Shown one piece after another: positions 1-8,754 of a stretch of DNA of 64,000 bases; the first letter of the stretch is position 1, and every line of letters begins with the position of its first letter. This stretch comes from Novosphingobium album (ex Hu et al. 2023) (GTDB taxonomy: Bacteria; Pseudomonadota; Alphaproteobacteria; Sphingomonadales; Sphingomonadaceae). Where the stretch lies: positions 1-64,000 of the forward strand of contig NZ_JALHLE010000020.1 in assembly GCF_022832385.1 (NCBI RefSeq). The letters run 5' to 3'. The notes beneath the pieces were generated by a model. The model made no database searches, was not told the origin of the DNA, and saw only the letters and a list, made by a program, of their open reading frames with translations. The position numbers and the translations under genes are program-made.

Positions 1-1
1 G

Positions 2-82
2 AACGACTTCTCCAACCTCGGCGACACCTCAACCCTTGCAGATCCCTCCGTCGTCGATAACCTCATCCAGAACAGGCCCTAG
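2..82 (+). CDS. 3' end of an unknown gene (partial, cut by window edge)
   Basis: An open frame enters from the left edge and ends at a TAG at 80-82. It encodes about 26 residues ending in ...DNLIQNRP. Codon choice (mostly C or G at third positions) looks like real coding sequence. The fragment is too short to assign a family. The about 110 bases between it and the end of the leftward NAGGN operon hold no other gene, so the two transcription units converge here. Confidence 0.45.
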   Translation, partial: NDFSNLGDTSTLADPSVVDNLIQNRP

Positions 83-195
83 GTCGCAGGCAGGCCGCGT
101 AAAAACACCCTGTGTCGCTTCTCAAGGCAACGTGGCGAGGCCGCTCTCGTGCTTGCCCTTTTCCGGAATGAAGACTGAGCGGCAAACGGTGCGGT

Positions 196-1368
196 TCAGT
201 TCGGGTCGGTCTTCGCGTCGCTGACCTTGATGTCCGCAGACAGGTTCTGCTTGGCCTTTCGGCTGGGCAGTTTGGTGAAGCCGCGCACGTCGCTGATCTG
301 GTCGAGGTCGCGCTCGATCATTACCGGGCTGGTCGCATAGGCCGTGACGAGTTCCGCCACCGAACGCAGGGCATGGAGGTGAATGCGCTCGTAGCCGTGG
401 CTCGCATCGATGCCGAAGGTGATCAGTGCCGTGCGAACGTCCGCCCCGGCCTCGACGGCACTGGCGGAATCCGAACGGTAATACCGGAACACGTCCTTCT
501 GGTAGCGGATGTCCTCGTCGCGGCAGATGTGGGCCAGCTTCTTGGTGAGGTGGTAGTCAAACGGGCCGGTCTGGTCGGCCATGGCGATGGTGACGCCGAA
601 CTCGTCCGAATTCTGCCCGGGAGCAGTGGTGCCATTGTCAATCGCGACCATCGAGGCGACCTGCGGCTGCAGGATCGAACTGGCGCCCACGCCCACTTCC
701 TCGGCGATGGTGAAGAGGAAGTGGACGTCGACAGGCGTCTCGGCTTCCTCGGTCTGCAGCGCCCGGATTGCAGCCAGCATGATGGCGACGCCGGCCTTGT
801 CGTCGAGATGGCGCGAGACGATGTAGCCGTTGTCGAGAATTTCGGTCTGGGGATCGATGGAGATGATGTCGCCTATGTCAATGCCGAGCTTGGCAAGCCC
901 GACCTTGCCGCGGGCATAGGCATCGACGCGGACTTCGACGTTGTCCCAGCTCACCGGCTGGCTGTCGATCTCCTTGTTGAAGGTGTGGCCCGAAGCCTTG
1001 AGCGGCAGAATCGAGCCACGATAAGTGCCTTTCTCGGTGAAGATGGTGCAACGCGCGCCTTCGGCAAAGCGTGATGACCAGTGGCCGATGGGCACGATTT
1101 CGAGCCGCCCGTTGTCCTTCAGGTTCTTGACCTGTGCGCCCAGCGTATCGAGGTGGCTGACGATGGCGCGGGCGCCACGCGGATCGGCGCCGCGCCGGAC
1201 CGCCCGGATCGCGCCTCGGCGGGTCAGTTCGGCGTCGATGCCCATATCGGCGAGTTCGGCCGTCACCAGCCGCACGACATTGTCGGTGTAGCCGCTGGGA
1301 CTCGGCGTCTTCAGCAGCTTGGAAAGGATGGTGACGAGGTAGTCGGTGTCGATGGCAAGGCGGCTCAA
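196..1368 (-). CDS. M42-type metallopeptidase of the NAGGN osmolyte system
   Basis: A 390-residue aminopeptidase-like protein of the M42 (glutamyl aminopeptidase/cellulase) family, the subtype that travels with N-acetylglutaminylglutamine amide synthesis genes. Visible metal-site signatures are SHLDT near residues 71-75, RHLDD near 187-190 and an AEEVG segment near 222-226, matching the His/Asp/Glu ligands of dinuclear zinc peptidases. It starts with TTG at 1368, overlapping the stop of ngg in a TTGA arrangement, so it is probably translationally coupled as the third gene of the operon. Its substrate is unproven; turnover of the NAGGN dipeptide or a related peptide is the natural inference from context. 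The C-terminal tail is Lys- and Asp-rich. Confidence 0.9.
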   Translation of the reverse strand: MSRLAIDTDYLVTILSKLLKTPSPSGYTDNVVRLVTAELADMGIDAELTRRGAIRAVRRGADPRGARAIVSHLDTLGAQVKNLKDNGRLEIVPIGHWSSRFAEGARCTIFTEKGTYRGSILPLKASGHTFNKEIDSQPVSWDNVEVRVDAYARGKVGLAKLGIDIGDIISIDPQTEILDNGYIVSRHLDDKAGVAIMLAAIRALQTEEAETPVDVHFLFTIAEEVGVGASSILQPQVASMVAIDNGTTAPGQNSDEFGVTIAMADQTGPFDYHLTKKLAHICRDEDIRYQKDVFRYYRSDSASAVEAGADVRTALITFGIDASHGYERIHLHALRSVAELVTAYATSPVMIERDLDQISDVRGFTKLPSRKAKQNLSADIKVSDAKTDPN

Positions 1369-3089
1369 GTCTTATGCTCGCTGGATCTGCGGCCGCTGCG
1401 CTGGACACGCGCTTCGGCGGGGAGGGAAAGGGGGAAAAGAAGGTCAACGAAACGCTGGGCGGTCGGCTGCGGCTCATGGTTGGCCAGCCCCGGGCGCTCG
1501 TTCGCTTCGATGAAGACATAGTCGGCGAAGCTGGGTGAACGCACCATGAAATCCACCCCGACCACCGGAATGTCGATGGCCTTGGCCACGTTGATCGCGG
1601 CCTGGACAAGTTCCGGATGCACCGCATCCGTCACGTCGTGGATGGTGCCGCCTGTGTGCAGGTTCGCGGTCTTGCGCACGAGCAGTTCCACACCTTCGGG
1701 CAGGATCGCATCCATGTCGTAGCCGGCCGCGCGCACGATCCGCTTCGTTTCAGCGTCGATCGGGATGCGCGACTCCCCACCGGTGGCGGCCATGCGCCGC
1801 CGGCTCTGGGCATCGATCAGCTCGGCGATAGTGCTCGATCCGTCGCCTGTGACGGCAGCCGGCTTTCGGATGGCAGCGGCGACGAGACGGAAGTTGATGA
1901 CCACCAGTCGCAGGTCCTGACCCTCGAAGTACTGTTCGAGCAGCACCGCGCTCGACATGCGCTGCGCGGTGGCGATCGCGGTTTCGATCTCTTCGACAGT
2001 GCGCAGGTCGACCGAGATTCCCGTGCCCTGTTCCCCGCGCACGGGCTTGACCACCACCGAACCGTTGCGCGCGAGGAAGTCCTCGATCTGTTCGCGCGTG
2101 CCGTCCCACCCCACCTGATCGGGCACCTTGACCCCGGCTTCGGCAACCACGCGGCGCGAGATCTCCTTGTTGTCGCAGATCGACATGGCGACCGCGCTGG
2201 TGAACTCGGACAGGCTTTCGCGACACACCACCATGCGCCCGCCCAGCGACAGGCGGAACAGGCCACCCTCTGCGTCTATGATCTCGACATGGATGCCGCG
2301 CCGCCGGGCCTCGTCGACGATGATGCGGGCATAGGGATTGAGTTCGGCGCCTTGCTCCGGGCCGGTGAACAGCTTTTCGTTGAAGGTGTTCTTACGCTTG
2401 ACCGTAAAGCTTTGGATGCGGCGGAAGCCGAGCTTCTCGTAAAGCGAAATGGCCGCCTCGTTGTCGTGCATGACGGTGAGGTCCATGTATTCGCGCCCAA
2501 GGCTCCAGAAATGCTCGGCAAGTGTTCGCGTCAGTGCTTTGCCGATGCCGGCCTGCCGGGCCTGAGGATCGGCGGCGAGGCACCACAAGGAACTGCCCCC
2601 GTCGTCGGGGCCGGTGTAGAAGGTGTGATCCACCCCCATGACGGCGCCGAGGATGTCGCCCGTCTGCGGGTCTTCCGCCACAAGCCAGTGCAGCCCGCGG
2701 GCTTCGAGATTGTCGTCGAAGAACTCGGGACGGATCACCACCATGTTGCGCGCGGCGAAGATCCGGTTGACCGCCTCCACGTCGCTCCCCGGCCGGATGG
2801 TGCGGATCGTGATGCCCGAAGGCAGCGGTTGTTCCTCATAGTCCTCGCGCATGAGGCGGTAGGTGTGCGAGGGATCGAGGAAAAGCTCCTGCGGCGCCGT
2901 AGCCAGCAGAACGTGTGGATTGGTGACGTAAATGGCGATGTCGCGGCAATTGGCCTGTTCCTCGCGCAGAGCTTCCGCGAAGTCCGATACCTCGGCAAAG
3001 CTGTTGCCGAAGATGATGCGGCCCCAGCCGCACTCGGCCACGGCGTTTTCGGTGGCCGCCCGGTGCGGCAGCACGGCCTGGTCGTGCAT
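1365..3089 (-). CDS. ngg: N-acetylglutaminylglutamine synthetase (GNAT plus ATP-grasp fusion)
   Basis: This 574-residue cytoplasmic fusion enzyme makes the N-acetylated glutamine dipeptide precursor of the osmolyte NAGGN. The N-terminal half carries a GNAT acetyltransferase fold (acetyl-CoA loop around QARQAGIGKAL, then the YEKLGF segment). The C-terminal half is an ATP-grasp ligase (VVVKPVRGEQGTG loop, VGVDFMV, and the metal-binding FIEANERPG motif). The ATG at 3089 is chosen over an upstream in-frame ATG at 3206 because it forms a TGATG overlap with the asnO stop and the extra 39 residues look non-coding. It lies between asnO and the peptidase with overlaps at both ends, as expected for a coupled operon. 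Function is known from family work on osmotically stressed proteobacteria and assigned here by domain order. Confidence 0.93.
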   Translation of the reverse strand: MHDQAVLPHRAATENAVAECGWGRIIFGNSFAEVSDFAEALREEQANCRDIAIYVTNPHVLLATAPQELFLDPSHTYRLMREDYEEQPLPSGITIRTIRPGSDVEAVNRIFAARNMVVIRPEFFDDNLEARGLHWLVAEDPQTGDILGAVMGVDHTFYTGPDDGGSSLWCLAADPQARQAGIGKALTRTLAEHFWSLGREYMDLTVMHDNEAAISLYEKLGFRRIQSFTVKRKNTFNEKLFTGPEQGAELNPYARIIVDEARRRGIHVEIIDAEGGLFRLSLGGRMVVCRESLSEFTSAVAMSICDNKEISRRVVAEAGVKVPDQVGWDGTREQIEDFLARNGSVVVKPVRGEQGTGISVDLRTVEEIETAIATAQRMSSAVLLEQYFEGQDLRLVVINFRLVAAAIRKPAAVTGDGSSTIAELIDAQSRRRMAATGGESRIPIDAETKRIVRAAGYDMDAILPEGVELLVRKTANLHTGGTIHDVTDAVHPELVQAAINVAKAIDIPVVGVDFMVRSPSFADYVFIEANERPGLANHEPQPTAQRFVDLLFPLSLPAEARVQRSGRRSSEHKT

Positions 3090-4870
3090 CACGAGCCGAT
3101 CCCCTGCGTTTGCAGCCACATCTCGATCAGCCCGGCCTGCCAGAGTTCCGAGCCCTGCAGTGGCGTGATGTGGCTGGCGGGATCCGCGTAGAGCGTGTCG
3201 AGCCATTCCTGGCGGAACAACCCGCGCTCGCGGGCGGCCTGGCTGGAGAGCGCGTCGCGGACCAGATCGAGGTAGGGTCCGGAGATGTACTTGAGCTGCG
3301 GGACCGGGAAGTAGCCCTTCTTGCGGTCGATCACCTCGTGCGGGACGACCAGCCGGGCGGCGTCCTTGAGCACGCCCTTGCCGCCGTCATGCAGTTTGAA
3401 CTCGGGCGGGATCGTCGCGGCGAGTTCGGCCAGTTCGTGGTCGAGGAACGGCACGCGTGCTTCCAGCCCCCAGGCCATCGTCATGTTGTCGACCCGCTTC
3501 ACCGGATCGTCGACCAGCATGACCTGACTATCGAGCCGGAGTGCGGCATCCACCGGGGTCTCTGCGCCTGCGGCCAGGAGATGTGCAGCCACGAGATCGC
3601 GGCTGGCATCGCTATCGGCCAGCCATTCGGGTGCGAGCTGGCGGCCGAGCGTCGCATGGTTGCGGTCGAAGAAAGCGGCGGCATAGGCATCGACTACCGA
3701 GTTCGCGCCCGCCACCTTGGGATACCAGTGGTAGCCTGCGAAGATCTCGTCCGCGCCCTGGCCGGACTGAACCACCTTGATGTGCCTGGAGACTTCGCGG
3801 CTCAGCAGATAGAAGCCGATGTTGTCGTAACTGACCATCGGTTCCGACATCGCCGCGATCGTGCCCGGCAGGTTCTCCATGAGTTCCGACGAAGGCACGA
3901 AGATCTTGTGATGATCGGTGGCGAAGCGTTGCGCGATCAGATCGGAATAGACGAATTCGTCGCCTTTCTCGCCATTGGCTTCCTCGAAGCCGATCGAGAA
4001 GGTCATGAGGCCGGTCTGGCCCTGTTCGGCGAGAAGCCCGACGATTACGCTCGAATCGACGCCGCCCGACAGCAGTACGCCGACAGGAACGTCGGCCACC
4101 ATGCGGCGTTTGACCGCGAGTTTGAGGGCATCGAGCACCCGGTCGCGCCAATCCTCGCGCGAGAGGCCCGCATCTTCGGGGCGACGCTCGTGCGGGGGAT
4201 TCCAGTAGCACTTGTCCGCGAATCTGCCGTCCGTCTGATAGATGCGCACCGTTGCGGGAGGCAGTTTCCTGACTCCGTTGACCAGGGTCCGCGGCGGCGG
4301 TACGACCGCGTGGAAGGTCATGTAGTTATGCAGCGCAGCCCGGTCGATCGACGTATCGAGATCGCCAGCCGCGACAATTGCGGGAAGCGTCGAGGCGAAG
4401 CGCAGCCGCTTGCCGACTTGCGAATAATAGAGCGGCTTGATGCCGAAACGGTCGCGGGCCATCGTGACGACACCGCTGTCACGATCGACGATGACGAAGG
4501 CGAACATGCCGTGCAGGCGTTCGACGCAGGCAGCTCCCCACGCGTGGAAGGCCTTGAGGATCACTTCCGTGTCGCCGTGCGAAAAGAAGCGATAGCCTCT
4601 GGCGATCAGTTCCTCGCGCAGTTCGGGGTAATTGTAGATGCAGCCGTTGAAGACGATCGACAGGCCAAGGTCCGGATCGACCATGGGCTGCGCGGCATGT
4701 TCGGAAAGATCGATGATCTTCAGTCGCCGGTGGGCGAGGGCGACTCGCCCCTGCGCATAGACTCCGGCCCCGTCCGGGCCACGTGGTGCAAGCTTTTCCG
4801 CCATGCGGGCGACCGCGGCGCTGTCAGCCAGCGTGCCGTCGAAGCGGATTTCTCCAGCCAGGCCACACAT
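3089..4870 (-). CDS. asnO: N-acetylglutaminylglutamine amidotransferase (asparagine synthetase-like)
   Basis: A 593-residue class II glutamine amidotransferase that amidates N-acetylglutaminylglutamine to NAGGN. Cys2 directly after the initiator Met (MCGLAGEI) is the Ntn nucleophile. The N-terminal glutaminase domain spans about 1-220 and the asparagine-synthetase-like ATP pyrophosphatase domain follows, with its P-loop SGGVDSS at residues 268-274. It is the first gene of the leftward NAGGN operon and is followed by ngg with a one-base overlap. Upstream on the minus strand a TATCAT hexamer around 4938-4943 could be a -10 element, but no good -35 is visible and I found no general-stress sigma motif. 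It could be mistaken for asnB; the ngg neighbour decides the call. Confidence 0.93.
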   Translation of the reverse strand: MCGLAGEIRFDGTLADSAAVARMAEKLAPRGPDGAGVYAQGRVALAHRRLKIIDLSEHAAQPMVDPDLGLSIVFNGCIYNYPELREELIARGYRFFSHGDTEVILKAFHAWGAACVERLHGMFAFVIVDRDSGVVTMARDRFGIKPLYYSQVGKRLRFASTLPAIVAAGDLDTSIDRAALHNYMTFHAVVPPPRTLVNGVRKLPPATVRIYQTDGRFADKCYWNPPHERRPEDAGLSREDWRDRVLDALKLAVKRRMVADVPVGVLLSGGVDSSVIVGLLAEQGQTGLMTFSIGFEEANGEKGDEFVYSDLIAQRFATDHHKIFVPSSELMENLPGTIAAMSEPMVSYDNIGFYLLSREVSRHIKVVQSGQGADEIFAGYHWYPKVAGANSVVDAYAAAFFDRNHATLGRQLAPEWLADSDASRDLVAAHLLAAGAETPVDAALRLDSQVMLVDDPVKRVDNMTMAWGLEARVPFLDHELAELAATIPPEFKLHDGGKGVLKDAARLVVPHEVIDRKKGYFPVPQLKYISGPYLDLVRDALSSQAARERGLFRQEWLDTLYADPASHITPLQGSELWQAGLIEMWLQTQGIGS

Positions 4871-5311
4871 GTCAGTGTTGCCTTTCGGAGAGAGAACGGA
4901 ATGAATTCGAAATTACGAAGTTGCTGTTTGCCTCGACAGCTATGATAGCCTCCTGTGCCGGTTGCCGGAAAATAACGTCTGGGTCGCGCTGATGCGATCT
5001 GAAACTGTTTGCGGGCGCGCACTGCCGGCTGGCACCCCCTCAGATGTGTTTTGGGATGGTATCCTCCCGCAACTCGCGAAACAACCCGCAGAGCGGCATT
5101 TTGCTTTCAGGAAGGTTGGCTTGGCGTTCGCGCATATACCGCCGCACTTTCAGCAGCCGAAGCCAAACCTTTAGGACTGCGCATCTGTGCAATTCCAGTG
5201 CCGGGGGCTTCGCCGTCCGTACTTGCACCACCCATCCATACCTCCATCCATAAATCCTCCACAGTCGGAGGCATCCTGCACTGCGGGTGCAACAGAATGG
5301 CAGGGATGGTG
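4871..5311. other. gene-free region upstream of asnO
   Basis: About 440 bases between the divergent asnO (leftward) and the PilZ-like gene (rightward). It must hold both promoters. On the minus strand TATCAT (about 4938-4943) resembles a -10 box with only a poor -35. The short frames that cross it have unnatural composition and no ribosome binding site. I see no hairpin terminator, tRNA or repeat. Confidence 0.5.
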
Positions 5312-5635
5312 ATGGACGAACGGCCTTTCTCGGAGCCGGCGCCACGCGGAGTGGCGCCGGATGAGAGCGTCAAGGCGATAACGGTGTTTCTGGCCGGAAC
5401 GATGATAACGCGCGAGACATCCGCCTCATGCACGGTGCGGAGTGTGGCGCCAGGGCAGGTGATCCTCGAAACCCGCATGCTGGTGGTAGCCGGAGATGAC
5501 GTTCGCGTTCGCCTGAGCGACGGGCGGCTGCTCCGGGGCGATGTGGAATGGTGCAAGGACGGAGTGGTCTCGCTCCGCCTGACACTTATGCCTGACTGGA
5601 TCGAGGAATTGTACAGTCGCCGGTCCGCCGCCTGA
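5312..5635 (+). CDS. small PilZ-like domain protein
   Basis: A 107-residue protein, about the size of a stand-alone PilZ domain. The pattern of short beta strands (TCTVRSVAPGQVILET, then DDVRVRLSDGRLLRGDVEWCKDGVVSLRL) fits the PilZ barrel common in sphingomonads. The usual cyclic-di-GMP-binding RxxxR plus D/NxSxxG signature is not clear, so nucleotide binding is doubtful. Several in-frame ATGs exist (5297, 5306, 5312). The ATG at 5312 is preferred because an AGGGA sequence lies six to seven bases before it. It is followed after about 110 bases by the YHYH lipoprotein gene, which has its own strong Shine-Dalgarno. Function is not known. Confidence 0.6.
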   Translation: MDERPFSEPAPRGVAPDESVKAITVFLAGTMITRETSASCTVRSVAPGQVILETRMLVVAGDDVRVRLSDGRLLRGDVEWCKDGVVSLRLTLMPDWIEELYSRRSAA

Positions 5636-5744
5636 CGGCAGGCAGCAGGCGTTTTCGTTTGGCTCGTCTCGAGTATCCACAATTCCCCCACGATCGCCGC
5701 GCAATTGCGCCAGGAGGAAAACGGATGCGCAAGGAGGAGAATTC

Positions 5745-6785
5745 ATGGTTCCCGGGAATGGAGGGCAAGGCCATCACGCCAGCGCGAGTCTGATAGCGAT
5801 CGCTTCACTGTGCCTCTTGACGGGTTGCGGTGGCGGGGATGCGAACAGTTCTGCCGATACGACGGCGACCGCCACCGCGACGCCAAGCCCGACGCCAACG
5901 CCGTCTCCTACTCCCACTCCCTCTCCGACCGCGACAACCGCCACTTATTCGACCGCCTCGGTACTCTGTCCTTACAGCGGCACGTATTCGGGAACCTTTA
6001 GCAAGGTAGTGCTGACCGCGCGCTGGGACTGGAACTGCGATGATGCGACCCGCACGCTCAGCGGCAACGGGCTGCCCGATCACGCAACCGGCGAATTTCC
6101 CAACAGCGGAAATCCCAATTCGATTACCGCACAGACGGTGAATGCCACGATGACGCTCACGCCCAGCCTTGCAGGCAGCGATACCGACCTGGGCGGGTCG
6201 AGAACGATTGCCTACGCGCTCAACAGTGTGAAGTTCGATCCGGCGACGGCCGGCACTTGCGATGGCAGTGCCACCCAGGCGTCCGACTGTGCACTTGATG
6301 GCGGCGGTGGCACCTGGAAGATCGAGGCATTGGGGCAGAGCGTGTTCGATTTCGGTGTGGACAGCAACAATGCCCACGTCCAGCCCACCGGCACCTATCA
6401 CTACCACGGCATGCCCGAAGGGATGCTGACCAATGACGGGGTTTCGGACAGTAACCGCAAGATGGTGCTTGTCGGCTGGGCTGCGGATGGTTTTCCCGTC
6501 TATGCACGTTATTGCTACACGGATGCGATGGACGCGACGAGTGCGCTCAAGGTCTGCACCGGCAGCTATGTCGCAGACAGCACGCCCGATACCGGCCGTC
6601 CCTCGATATCATGGGTGCCGGAGGGCGCCTTCACTTCGGACTGGAGCTATTCGGCGAAGTCGGGTGATCTTGACGAATGCAACGGGCGTACCGGCGTCAC
6701 ACCGGAGTTCCCGGATGGCATCTACTATTACATGGTGACCGACAGTTATCCCTACTTCAGCCGCTGCGTCAGGGGGACATTGTGA
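5745..6785 (+). CDS. YHYH-domain lipoprotein
   Basis: A 346-residue exported lipoprotein. Residues 1-28 form a lipoprotein signal peptide with lipobox LTGC (Cys28). A Thr-Pro/Ser-Pro linker of about 20 residues follows. The mature domain contains the name-giving motif THYHG-like TYHYHG near residue 215 together with GWAADGFPVYARY and GIYYYMVT segments typical of YHYH proteins. Their biochemical role is not established; the His-rich motif suggests metal binding. The start is well supported by AAGGAGGAGA eight bases upstream. A possible 49-residue ORF and the HupE/UreJ-type membrane gene follow, probably as one operon. Membrane anchoring in the periplasm or outer membrane is inferred from the lipobox. 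Confidence 0.85.
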   Translation: MVPGNGGQGHHASASLIAIASLCLLTGCGGGDANSSADTTATATATPSPTPTPSPTPTPSPTATTATYSTASVLCPYSGTYSGTFSKVVLTARWDWNCDDATRTLSGNGLPDHATGEFPNSGNPNSITAQTVNATMTLTPSLAGSDTDLGGSRTIAYALNSVKFDPATAGTCDGSATQASDCALDGGGGTWKIEALGQSVFDFGVDSNNAHVQPTGTYHYHGMPEGMLTNDGVSDSNRKMVLVGWAADGFPVYARYCYTDAMDATSALKVCTGSYVADSTPDTGRPSISWVPEGAFTSDWSYSAKSGDLDECNGRTGVTPEFPDGIYYYMVTDSYPYFSRCVRGTL

Positions 6786-6931
6786 TCGGGCGCGGTCCCC
6801 TCGTGATCGCGATGCGGCTGGCGGCAGGGAGGCCACGACTTGCGCCAATGGCTCGCGGGCAAGCGGGCTGGAGCGATCCCCTACCAGACGGCCACCCTGT
6901 AAGGCGCATGCCGCCGACGAGGGGCTGGTGA
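6782..6931 (+). CDS. possible 49-residue ORF coupled to both neighbours
   Basis: A GTG at 6782 overlaps the stop of the YHYH gene (GTGA), and its TGA at 6929-6931 overlaps the GTG start of the HupE-like gene in the same way. The product would be a basic 49-residue peptide (begins MIGRGPLVIAMRLAAG, ends PPTRGW) with no recognised domain. The perfect double 4-base overlap argues for translation, at least as a coupling device. The lack of homology known to me and the basic, Pro/Arg-rich composition of random GC-rich DNA argue against it. If untranslated, this is simply a 142-base spacer. Confidence 0.35.
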   Translation: MIGRGPLVIAMRLAAGRPRLAPMARGQAGWSDPLPDGHPVRRMPPTRGW

Positions 6932-8052
6932 TCAAGGCACGCGCGCTTGTGCTCGCCTTCGCTGCGTTTCTGGCACTGTTCGCAGTGCCTGCGAATGCGC
7001 ATCTGCTGCCCCGGCAGAACGCCACGCTTCATGTCGTGGGAGACAAGGGCTACCTTGTCATCGCGGTTCCCGCGAGCGCATTGGCAGGCGCGGACGAAAA
7101 CCGCGACGGGCTGCTGTCACCGGGTGAGATTGACCGTCATCGCGCCGCCATATCGGCGCGCGTGCGCGCGGGCTTCACCGTGAGTACCGGAGGCCAGACG
7201 CTGCCTTTCGCGTTTCTCTGGCTTGCCGATCCGGATGGCGGGACCGGGAACGGAACGGGCAGCAGTTCCGGCGCGCCGTACCTGATCGCCATGGCCGGCG
7301 TGCCGCTCGCTGCCAGGGCTGGTCCGCTCACCGTCCGGACCGATCTGTTCGGCACCCGCGCCGGTGAGGGACAGATGACCCTGCGCGCTCATCGCGGCGA
7401 TGACGTCGAGATCGCCCAGCTCACGCCCATGCATGCAGCTGGCACAGTCTTTCAGGGGACTGCGGGACTGTTTGCCGCCATGGCCGGAACCGGCATGACC
7501 CACATCCTGGGTGGCGCGGACCACTTGTTGTTCCTGCTGACCCTGGTGATCGCCGGGGTCACCTGGCGCCAGCTTGCAGCGCAAGTGACGGCCTTCACCT
7601 TGGCCCATAGTGCTACCCTAACGTTGACATTGTTAGGTCTTGTCCATGCCGATCCAGCCTGGGTGGAACCGGGCATCGCGCTCAGCATCGTACTGGTCGC
7701 GCTGCTCAATCTTGCGGGAAGCGTGCATGGGGCGGCAACGCGCGTTTGCGTGGTGTTCGCGTGCGGCCTGTTGCACGGCCTCGGTTTTGCCTCGGCTCTG
7801 GACGGGATAGCCGGCGAGAGCAGCCAGCGGCTGCCGATGCTCGCGGGCTTCAATCTCGGCATCGAGGCCGGGCAGGTCGTGTTCCTCGCGGCACTGCTTG
7901 CAGCAGGCTGGGCGCTGCATCGTGTTCTGGTCCGCGCAGGTGCAACCTTGCCCGCGTTGGGGCCGCGCCTTGCGTCCGCCACTGCCATGGGTTTTGGATT
8001 GTTGATGATCGCCGGGCGCACTGTCCCTGCAATGGCGGGGCTTGGCCTCTAG
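6928..8052 (+). CDS. HupE/UreJ-family membrane protein with periplasmic EF-hand-like domain
   Basis: A 374-residue protein. Residues 1-24 are a signal peptide ending at ANAH. The soluble segment to about residue 170 contains a canonical EF-hand calcium loop, DENRDGLLSPGE (about residues 56-67), with Asp, Asn, Asp, Gly and Glu at the liganding positions. From about residue 175 there are six to seven membrane helices of the HupE/UreJ type with the GMTHILGGADHLLFL and CGLLHGLGFA signatures (His and Asp in the membrane, typical for nickel/cobalt permease-like proteins). GTG start at 6928 follows a GAGGGG sequence. It is downstream of the YHYH lipoprotein gene and convergent with the two-component system after a 9-base gap. 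Transport substrate is unknown; a metal is inferred from the family only. Confidence 0.85.
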   Translation: MIKARALVLAFAAFLALFAVPANAHLLPRQNATLHVVGDKGYLVIAVPASALAGADENRDGLLSPGEIDRHRAAISARVRAGFTVSTGGQTLPFAFLWLADPDGGTGNGTGSSSGAPYLIAMAGVPLAARAGPLTVRTDLFGTRAGEGQMTLRAHRGDDVEIAQLTPMHAAGTVFQGTAGLFAAMAGTGMTHILGGADHLLFLLTLVIAGVTWRQLAAQVTAFTLAHSATLTLTLLGLVHADPAWVEPGIALSIVLVALLNLAGSVHGAATRVCVVFACGLLHGLGFASALDGIAGESSQRLPMLAGFNLGIEAGQVVFLAALLAAGWALHRVLVRAGATLPALGPRLASATAMGFGLLMIAGRTVPAMAGLGL

Positions 8053-8061
8053 GTCCTGACC

Positions 8062-8754
8062 CTAGCTCTTGGTCGGAGGATCGAAACGGTAGCCCATGCC
8101 GTAGACCGCGGCGATGCAGCGCGCCTCAGGGTCCACGGAGGTAATCTTGCGGCGGATGTTCTTCATGTGGCTGTCGATGGCCCGGTCAGAGGATTCGAGA
8201 GCACGATCGCCCAGCCGATCCAGCAGTTGCGCGCGCGAAAAGACCCGCCCAGGCTGGCCGAACAGCGCGGCAAGCACCGCGTATTCGGCGGGTGAGAGCG
8301 GCAGCCACTCCCCGGCCCAGGCGATGCGCTGCTGCTCGCTGTCGATGGCATAAGGCGCGTTCGCGGCGGCATCGCGGATGACGCGGCCTTCGGCACGGCG
8401 GATGGCGGCCGCAATCCGCGCCATCACCTCGCGCGGGCTGAACGGCTTGCAGATATAGTCGTCCGCCCCCGTCTCGAGTCCGCGCAACCGGTCGATCTCG
8501 TCCACCCGGGCTGTCAGCATCAGCACCGGTGCCGCGCAGAACTCGCGCAGCGCCCCGCACAAGGTGAAGCCATCGGTACCGGGCAGCATCAGGTCTAGCA
8601 GGATTGCTGCTGGCGGATTGGCGCGCGCGGCCACGAGGACATCGCGGCTGTCGGGAAACAGCCGGGCGGTGTAACCCTCGGCATGCAGGTAGTCGCGCAG
8701 CACGCCGGCGATCTTGGTGTTATCCTCTACCACGAAGACGGTACGCGCGTTCAT
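8062..8754 (-). CDS. OmpR-family response regulator (BaeR-like)
   Basis: A 230-residue two-component response regulator. Residues 1-120 form the receiver: acidic pair in VVEDN, phospho-acceptor Asp in LLDLMLPGTDG, Thr in MLTARV and Lys in CKPFSPRE. Residues about 130-228 form a winged-helix DNA-binding domain ending YGMGYRFD. It starts at 8754 in an ATGA overlap with the upstream sensor kinase gene, so the two are made together. The nearest known type is BaeR/CreB-like. What stimulus it answers is unknown; the convergent HupE/YHYH operon is a possible but untested target. Confidence 0.92.
   Translation of the reverse strand: MNARTVFVVEDNTKIAGVLRDYLHAEGYTARLFPDSRDVLVAARANPPAAILLDLMLPGTDGFTLCGALREFCAAPVLMLTARVDEIDRLRGLETGADDYICKPFSPREVMARIAAAIRRAEGRVIRDAAANAPYAIDSEQQRIAWAGEWLPLSPAEYAVLAALFGQPGRVFSRAQLLDRLGDRALESSDRAIDSHMKNIRRKITSVDPEARCIAAVYGMGYRFDPPTKS

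Noticed and set aside
4938..4943. promoter of asnO
   Set aside because: TATCAT on the minus strand resembles a -10 box but there is no acceptable -35, so it is only mentioned, not called.
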